Source of the DNA: CAVPPA01 sp050730755
GTDB lineage: Bacteria; Patescibacteriota; Saccharimonadia; Saccharimonadales; UBA4665
Assembly (NCBI GenBank): GCA_050730755.1
Contig: JBOHNR010000002.1
Span: forward strand, 1-64,000
DNA: 64,000 bases
Direction of reading: 5' to 3'
Under the pieces are notes generated by a model. The model had not been told where the DNA came from, did not search any database, and worked only from the letters and a program-made list of their open reading frames with translations. Positions 60,561-64,000 of this stretch are shown one piece after another; positions within the stretch are counted from its first letter, which is position 1; every line of letters begins with the position of its first letter. Both the position numbers and the translations under genes were made by a program.

Positions 60561-60566
60561 GATAAT
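60561..60566 (+). promoter_or_regulatory. -10 box of the 60573 gene
   Basis: GATAAT ending 6 nt before the ATG at 60573; predicted leaderless, or read through from the tRNA. Confidence 0.45.
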
Positions 60567-60572
60567 AGGCAT

Positions 60573-60875
60573 ATGAAATCATCTTGGCCGGTAGGACTAA
60601 TAGTGATAGTAGTTCTGATAGTTGGATTGTTTGCAATATTGAATGTTGTTATGCGGCGCAAAGGTTATTCTATTCCAGGTAAGACCGTGGTTCGTTGCTC
60701 TAAAGGGCATCTGTTTATGACTACTTGGATTGAAGGTGGATCTCTTAGGGCTATAAGGCTGGGCCCGTATACAAGATACCAACATTGTCCCGTAGGTAAA
60801 CACTGGGCTATAATTCACCCAGTAAAAGTACAAGATTTGACTAGCGAAGACCGCCAAAAATTAGCGACAGCTTAG
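60573..60875 (+). CDS. Small membrane-anchored protein with Cys/His motif
   Basis: 100 residues. One membrane segment (about 8-27), then a soluble part with CSKGHLFMTTW (Cys42, His46), RLGPYTRYQHCPVGKHW (Cys72, His77). Related small proteins with the same GHLF...RLG...CPVGKHW pattern are common in actinobacteria, from memory, and have no known function. The Cys/His set may bind zinc. Confidence 0.7.
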   Translation: MKSSWPVGLIVIVVLIVGLFAILNVVMRRKGYSIPGKTVVRCSKGHLFMTTWIEGGSLRAIRLGPYTRYQHCPVGKHWAIIHPVKVQDLTSEDRQKLATA

Positions 60876-60935
60876 ACAATTTTTATCCCAGGTTATTAGC
60901 TCAATGCCGATCTATTATTCAAGTTAGATCCGCAC

Positions 60936-60941
60936 TATACT
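60936..60941 (+). promoter_or_regulatory. -10 box of the 60950 gene
   Basis: TATACT ending 8 nt before the ATG at 60950; predicted leaderless. An overlapping GATAAT at 60942-60947 is probably too close to the start. Confidence 0.45.
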
Positions 60942-60949
60942 GATAATTA

Positions 60950-61426
60950 ATGAAGAATGTGGAGTTTAATCAGCGAGCTATAGCGTTATTAGGCGGCTAC
61001 TTATTACAATTTTTAGCAGGCATGTTCCTTAATTTGTTCGTTACTATACCGAGCAAACACCCGGGTAGTTCGGGCGACAATTACTTGGGTCGTTCATTCC
61101 ATAGCCTTGTTTGGTCGCTATCGGGCTCAGGCGGCTGGGTATTATCTTTTCATGCTGGCTTGGCATTGCTATTAGTTTTAGGTTCACTGAGTCTTTTTGT
61201 AATGGCCTTAATCGCTCACAGTAGACTGTGGAGTGTTAGTGGTGGAATAGCAGCCCTATTGACGCTTGGCGCTTTTTTCAATGGCCTGAGTTTCATCGAT
61301 TTTAATAAAAATATCAGCTCGATGATTATGGCTATCTGTTGGGTAGGAGCAGTCAGTGTTTTAGTTCTGGGCTTACTAAAACATACAAAGTCCGGCACCA
61401 AGACTAGCCAGCACGTTTTTTCATAG
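60950..61426 (+). CDS. Four-helix integral membrane protein, unknown function
   Basis: 158 residues with four hydrophobic segments (about 12-33, 60-84, 88-108, 118-140). Short loops; no catalytic motif. The family is not recognised. It appears as a single gene behind its own -10. Confidence 0.65.
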   Translation: MKNVEFNQRAIALLGGYLLQFLAGMFLNLFVTIPSKHPGSSGDNYLGRSFHSLVWSLSGSGGWVLSFHAGLALLLVLGSLSLFVMALIAHSRLWSVSGGIAALLTLGAFFNGLSFIDFNKNISSMIMAICWVGAVSVLVLGLLKHTKSGTKTSQHVFS

Positions 61427-61524
61427 ACGATTTCACCGACAACTGCTTTATAAATCGAAGAACATGAGATCACCGTTAGTAAAATAGACTCAAGAAAATC
61501 TACTACCTTGTATTGAAGTAGTGC

Positions 61525-61554
61525 TTGCATAGATTATTTTTTTATACATAATCT
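61525..61554 (+). promoter_or_regulatory. Promoter with inverted repeat before 61576
   Basis: TTGCAT (61525-61530), 16-bp spacer, CATAAT (61547-61552). A perfect 7-bp inverted repeat AGATTAT (61531-61537)/ATAATCT (61548-61554) spans the spacer and -10, a possible operator. Confidence 0.5.
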
Positions 61555-61575
61555 CCGAGAGGAGAAGTAGAGATT

Positions 61576-62100
61576 ATGGAGTCAGGTAAGTTACTGGTAG
61601 TCCAGTTTGGGTCTCGGGAAAAAAGAGTGACTAAACTGGTAGTCATGGAAACTGTCGAAGTAAAGAATGAACAAACCGAAAATGAATACCGATCAGTAGT
61701 TGGGCCTCTAATTTCACTGGCAAAAAGGGCTTGTTCTATTCGCTATGCCCCGGACCAGGATGGAGTGGTCCAACGCGTCTGTTGGTCTGACTGGGTGAAC
61801 CTTGAGCCAATGAGCAACTCGGTTGTTTTACGCGGCAGGTTAACTCTAAGCCCTGATGTACGCGATATTGTTGGTGGTAAAGCTGAGAGCGAACCGACTG
61901 ACCGCGCTGGCCTAGACATACAAGCTATTGATGAAGCTAGTGGTGAATCATTTGGTATTACAACTGGAGCTTTTTATTTTCAAGATAATAGAGCCTTCTA
62001 TGCTGCCGATTACGAATGTCATTATATTGCGGAACTTGGTACAAAATCTTGGGAAGAAGTCCGAAGGTACAGCTCGGCCTTAAGGACGGCACTTGGCTAA
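61576..62100 (+). CDS. Hypothetical cytoplasmic protein
   Basis: 174 residues, mixed alpha/beta composition, no membrane segment or signal. SD GAGAGGAGAAG fixes the ATG at 61576. No family recognised; the C-terminal half ends in a helix SWEEVRRYSSALRTAL. The gene is preceded by a promoter with an operator-like inverted repeat and may be regulated. Confidence 0.65.
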   Translation: MESGKLLVVQFGSREKRVTKLVVMETVEVKNEQTENEYRSVVGPLISLAKRACSIRYAPDQDGVVQRVCWSDWVNLEPMSNSVVLRGRLTLSPDVRDIVGGKAESEPTDRAGLDIQAIDEASGESFGITTGAFYFQDNRAFYAADYECHYIAELGTKSWEEVRRYSSALRTALG

Positions 62101-62420
62101 GTTTTCTTTATGTAAGCTAAGTCAATATTACTAGAAGTCATCATCTGCTTAATAAGTATAATTCTTAATCTATCCTTGTATTAGTTTCTGGCTAATAAGG
62201 GTATAATTTAGGTTAGCAACATGCGTACTGGCAGCAGCCTTTGCACGCATGGGCTTTAATCCAGGCAACCATCCTTCGGGCTCTGCGCGCCTTACATATA
62301 CAAAATCATTAGTTTCCTGTTATGGCCTAGTAGCGAACGGCTACCAAGCTTACCAGGCAGCCTTAAGTTAAAACCGTTCAACCATACTAATCTCTAATTA
62401 GTGTTTATGAGGATTTGTAT
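62101..62420 (+). other. Structured leader region before the Y-polymerase operon
   Basis: TATAAT at 62202-62207 predicts a start near 62214 and a leader of about 207 nt. It contains CATGCGT/ACGCATG (62220-62226, 62245-62251), GTAGC/GCTAC (about 62331-62345) and other G/C-rich pairings, unlike the surrounding AT-rich spacers. Nothing is seen in 62101-62200 except the probable end of the previous transcript. Confidence 0.5.
62221..62259 (+). CDS. Possible 12-residue leader peptide
   Basis: ATG at 62221, seven nt after the predicted transcript start, encodes MRTGSSLCTHGL and stops at TAA 62257-62259. Its codons lie across the first hairpin, so its translation would disrupt that helix. Weak evidence: no SD and a very short frame. 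Confidence 0.3.
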   Translation: MRTGSSLCTHGL

Positions 62421-62702
62421 ATGGATCCCTCTCTTATAATTAATGAACGGATTGATGTTGTCGCGGTTTTTAAAAAACAGGCAGGCACTAATTTATTATG
62501 TCTGCCCTGCAAAATAAAATTTCGTGGGCGGGACATAGAGCTTGTGGAGCTGGGCCTGCACCACCTGACTTCAGCCGGTAAACGGATGATTCATGTCTTT
62601 GATATGAGTGATGGCGTTAATGATTATCGGCTTGAGTTTGATGCCGAGAGCCTGACTTGGACACTGGTAGCTATGATAGGGGGTCACCATGCTGGGGATT
62701 AG
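62421..62702 (+). CDS. Small protein in the Y-polymerase operon
   Basis: 93 residues from ATG 62421 (SD GAGG); a TTG two codons earlier is less likely. Soluble, beta-rich in appearance. The stop overlaps the polymerase gene by 14 bp, so the two are co-translated. It is not a recognised UmuD or ImuA. By position it may be an accessory factor of the polymerase. Confidence 0.7.
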   Translation: MDPSLIINERIDVVAVFKKQAGTNLLCLPCKIKFRGRDIELVELGLHHLTSAGKRMIHVFDMSDGVNDYRLEFDAESLTWTLVAMIGGHHAGD

Positions 62703-63942
62703 CAGTGAACAGCCTCAGGTTATGCACATTGACCTTAATAGCGCTTTTGCAACGACGGAGCAGCAAGCTCACCCTAGCCTGCGCGGTCAGCCGCTAGGGA
62801 TAACTAACCGAATTTCTAAACATTGTTGCGTTATTGCAGCCTCCTATGAAGCCAAGGCATTGGGCGTCAAAGTCGGTATGCGTCTGGATGAAGCCCAAGC
62901 TATCATTCCCAAACTTCTGATGCTAGAAACCGATCCGCCTAAATACCATCACATGTATCAGCAACTAGCTAGGATTATGAAGGCCTACTCGCCGAAAGTA
63001 GTTATGAAAAGCATTGACGAAGGCGTCATAGATTTTCATGGCACTCTCAAAGTTATTAATAAAAGGCCAATCGAAGAGATTGGTTATGAGATTAAACAAC
63101 GTATGCGCAGTGAGGTAGGTTCATGGATGAGAGTTAATATTGGCATTGGACCAAATCGATTCCTGGCTAAAACGGCCGCTTCACTCCATAAACCGGATGG
63201 CTTAGACTTTATTGATCACCGTAATTTAATAGATACCTATAAGTTGCTGAAGTTGACTGACCTGACAGGTATAGCTTCCCATTATGAGGCCCGACTCAAT
63301 GCGGCTGGCATTTTTACACCGATGCAGTTTCTGGAAGCATCAGCTGATACTCTTCAACGCTTGGTTTTTCATAGTATCATCGGCGATGATTGGTACCAAA
63401 GACTGAGAGGCTATGAAGTTGACGATGTAACCACTAAGCTAGGTAACGTTGGCCGCCAATGGGTGCTAAAAAAAGCTTCAAACGATGAAAACTTTGTTCT
63501 GCCCTGCTTCCATTATCTTTGCGAGACAACTGCTAAGAAACTACGTTATCAAGGTGTTGACGCCCGAGGTATACTGGTTTGGACTCGCTTCCAGACTGGC
63601 GATAGTTGGTACCAGAGAAAAATGTTCAAGACTACTTTTTATACTGACCAAGAAGTCTACCAGCGAGCTCTTTATTTATTCAACCAGCGGCCAAAACATA
63701 TGATAATTCAAACTATGGGTATCACCTGCTACCAGCTGACCCCGTCCAGCCGCAACCAGGTCAGTTTGCTAGAAGTAGTCAACCAGGAAGAATGGCTGAC
63801 GACGGCAATCGATGAAATCAATGGACGCTACGGTAATTTTATGATCTTTTCGGCCAGTGCCCTGGCCGGCACTAAGGTTGTTAAACAGAAGATACCCTTT
63901 GGTGGCACCAAATACTTTGATCTTTTACTAGGCCGAGCCTAG
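62689..63942 (+). CDS. Y-family DNA polymerase (DinB/UmuC/ImuB-like)
   Basis: 417 residues. Palm-domain acidic residues in HIDLNSAFATTEQQ (Asp15) and SIDEGVIDF, finger domain VIAASYEAKALGVKVGMRLDEA, HhH region around LTDLTGI and a C-terminal little-finger domain. The catalytic acids are present, so it should be active, unlike ImuB. No obvious C-terminal beta-clamp box was identified. It bypasses DNA lesions. SD AGGGGGT precedes the ATG; an internal start at 62722 is possible. Confidence 0.88.
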   Translation: MLGISSEQPQVMHIDLNSAFATTEQQAHPSLRGQPLGITNRISKHCCVIAASYEAKALGVKVGMRLDEAQAIIPKLLMLETDPPKYHHMYQQLARIMKAYSPKVVMKSIDEGVIDFHGTLKVINKRPIEEIGYEIKQRMRSEVGSWMRVNIGIGPNRFLAKTAASLHKPDGLDFIDHRNLIDTYKLLKLTDLTGIASHYEARLNAAGIFTPMQFLEASADTLQRLVFHSIIGDDWYQRLRGYEVDDVTTKLGNVGRQWVLKKASNDENFVLPCFHYLCETTAKKLRYQGVDARGILVWTRFQTGDSWYQRKMFKTTFYTDQEVYQRALYLFNQRPKHMIIQTMGITCYQLTPSSRNQVSLLEVVNQEEWLTTAIDEINGRYGNFMIFSASALAGTKVVKQKIPFGGTKYFDLLLGRA

Positions 63943-64000
63943 TTTAACTTATCAAGGATATCAGCTAGTTCGCGCGGTGTTATTTCGGCTTTGACTAGAT
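63939..64000 (-). CDS. 3' end of a minus-strand gene (partial)
   Basis: From the window edge an open frame encodes ...LVKAEITPRELADILDKLN and stops with TAG at 63941-63939. It converges on the polymerase gene with overlapping stop codons. Only 19 residues are visible, so no function can be assigned. Confidence 0.35.
   Translation of the reverse strand, partial: LVKAEITPRELADILDKLN

Noticed and set aside
1..64000. CRISPR arrays, insertion sequences, integrases or prophage genes
   Set aside because: No spaced direct repeats, transposase motifs or phage structural genes were seen; the nuclease at 15738 is isolated.

Overview
The window looks like a chromosomal segment of a Patescibacteria/CPR bacterium, most probably a Candidatus Saccharibacteria (TM7) relative. 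This is inferred from gene content, not from a marker phylogeny. Almost all genes are housekeeping, densely packed and moderately AT-rich. TGA is used as a normal stop and an intact RF2 gene is present, which argues against the recoded SR1/Gracilibacteria lineages. Proteins are short versions of their families (for example a 416-residue ProRS without the editing insert). The division gene set fits a simple envelope: FtsEX with a CHAP hydrolase, a minimal dcw cluster, and no outer-membrane genes. No insertion sequences, prophage or CRISPR arrays were seen.

Layout. 1-9.5 kb: a membrane protein, an HtrA protease, prmC/prfA/rpmE on the minus strand, then the rpsB-tsf-frr-uppS-rseP-CPBP translation/envelope run. 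9.7-13.5 kb: proS, greA, lysS and a small zincin. 13.5-16.5 kb: the most distinctive accessory block, with a promoter and terminator-bearing short RNA, msrA, a heliorhodopsin, a HAD hydrolase and a Cas4/RecB-like Fe-S nuclease. 16.5-30 kb: serS, hpf, secA, an M16 protease, prfB, ftsE-ftsX-CHAP hydrolase, a C-terminal processing protease, pyrG and a receiver protein. 30-38.6 kb: rpmA, a TRM11-like methylase, a flippase-like protein, xseA/xseB, a membrane-anchored methylase, a degenerate histidine kinase/receiver pair ahead of recO, and glyQS. 38.6-50 kb: an acidic low-complexity protein, a NYN nuclease, yvcK, and the dcw cluster mraZ-rsmH-ftsL-ftsI-mraY-ftsW-murG-ftsQ. 50-60.4 kb, mostly minus strand: a sigma-region-4/HARE-HTH-like regulator, topA, a 56-residue membrane peptide, an unidentified structured RNA of about 370 nt on the plus strand, pth, der, a pseudouridine synthase, and a two-component pair whose receiver carries a very long disordered tail. 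60.4-64 kb: tRNA-Glu(CTC), small membrane/hypothetical proteins, and a two-gene Y-family polymerase operon behind a structured leader.

Genes that work together: RF1, RF2 and PrmC with RRF and Pth form the termination/recycling set. FtsEX and the CHAP protein form a septal hydrolase module. The dcw cluster, YvcK and UppS form the lipid II/division module. MsrA beside the heliorhodopsin suggests a light/oxidative-stress unit. A recurring architectural theme is a -10 hexamer ending 6-8 nt before an ATG, implying many leaderless or nearly leaderless transcripts.

Most interesting: the msrA-heliorhodopsin block with its upstream RNA, the unidentified RNA at about 54.37-54.73 kb, and the paired H-to-E / D-to-E pseudo two-component genes before recO.
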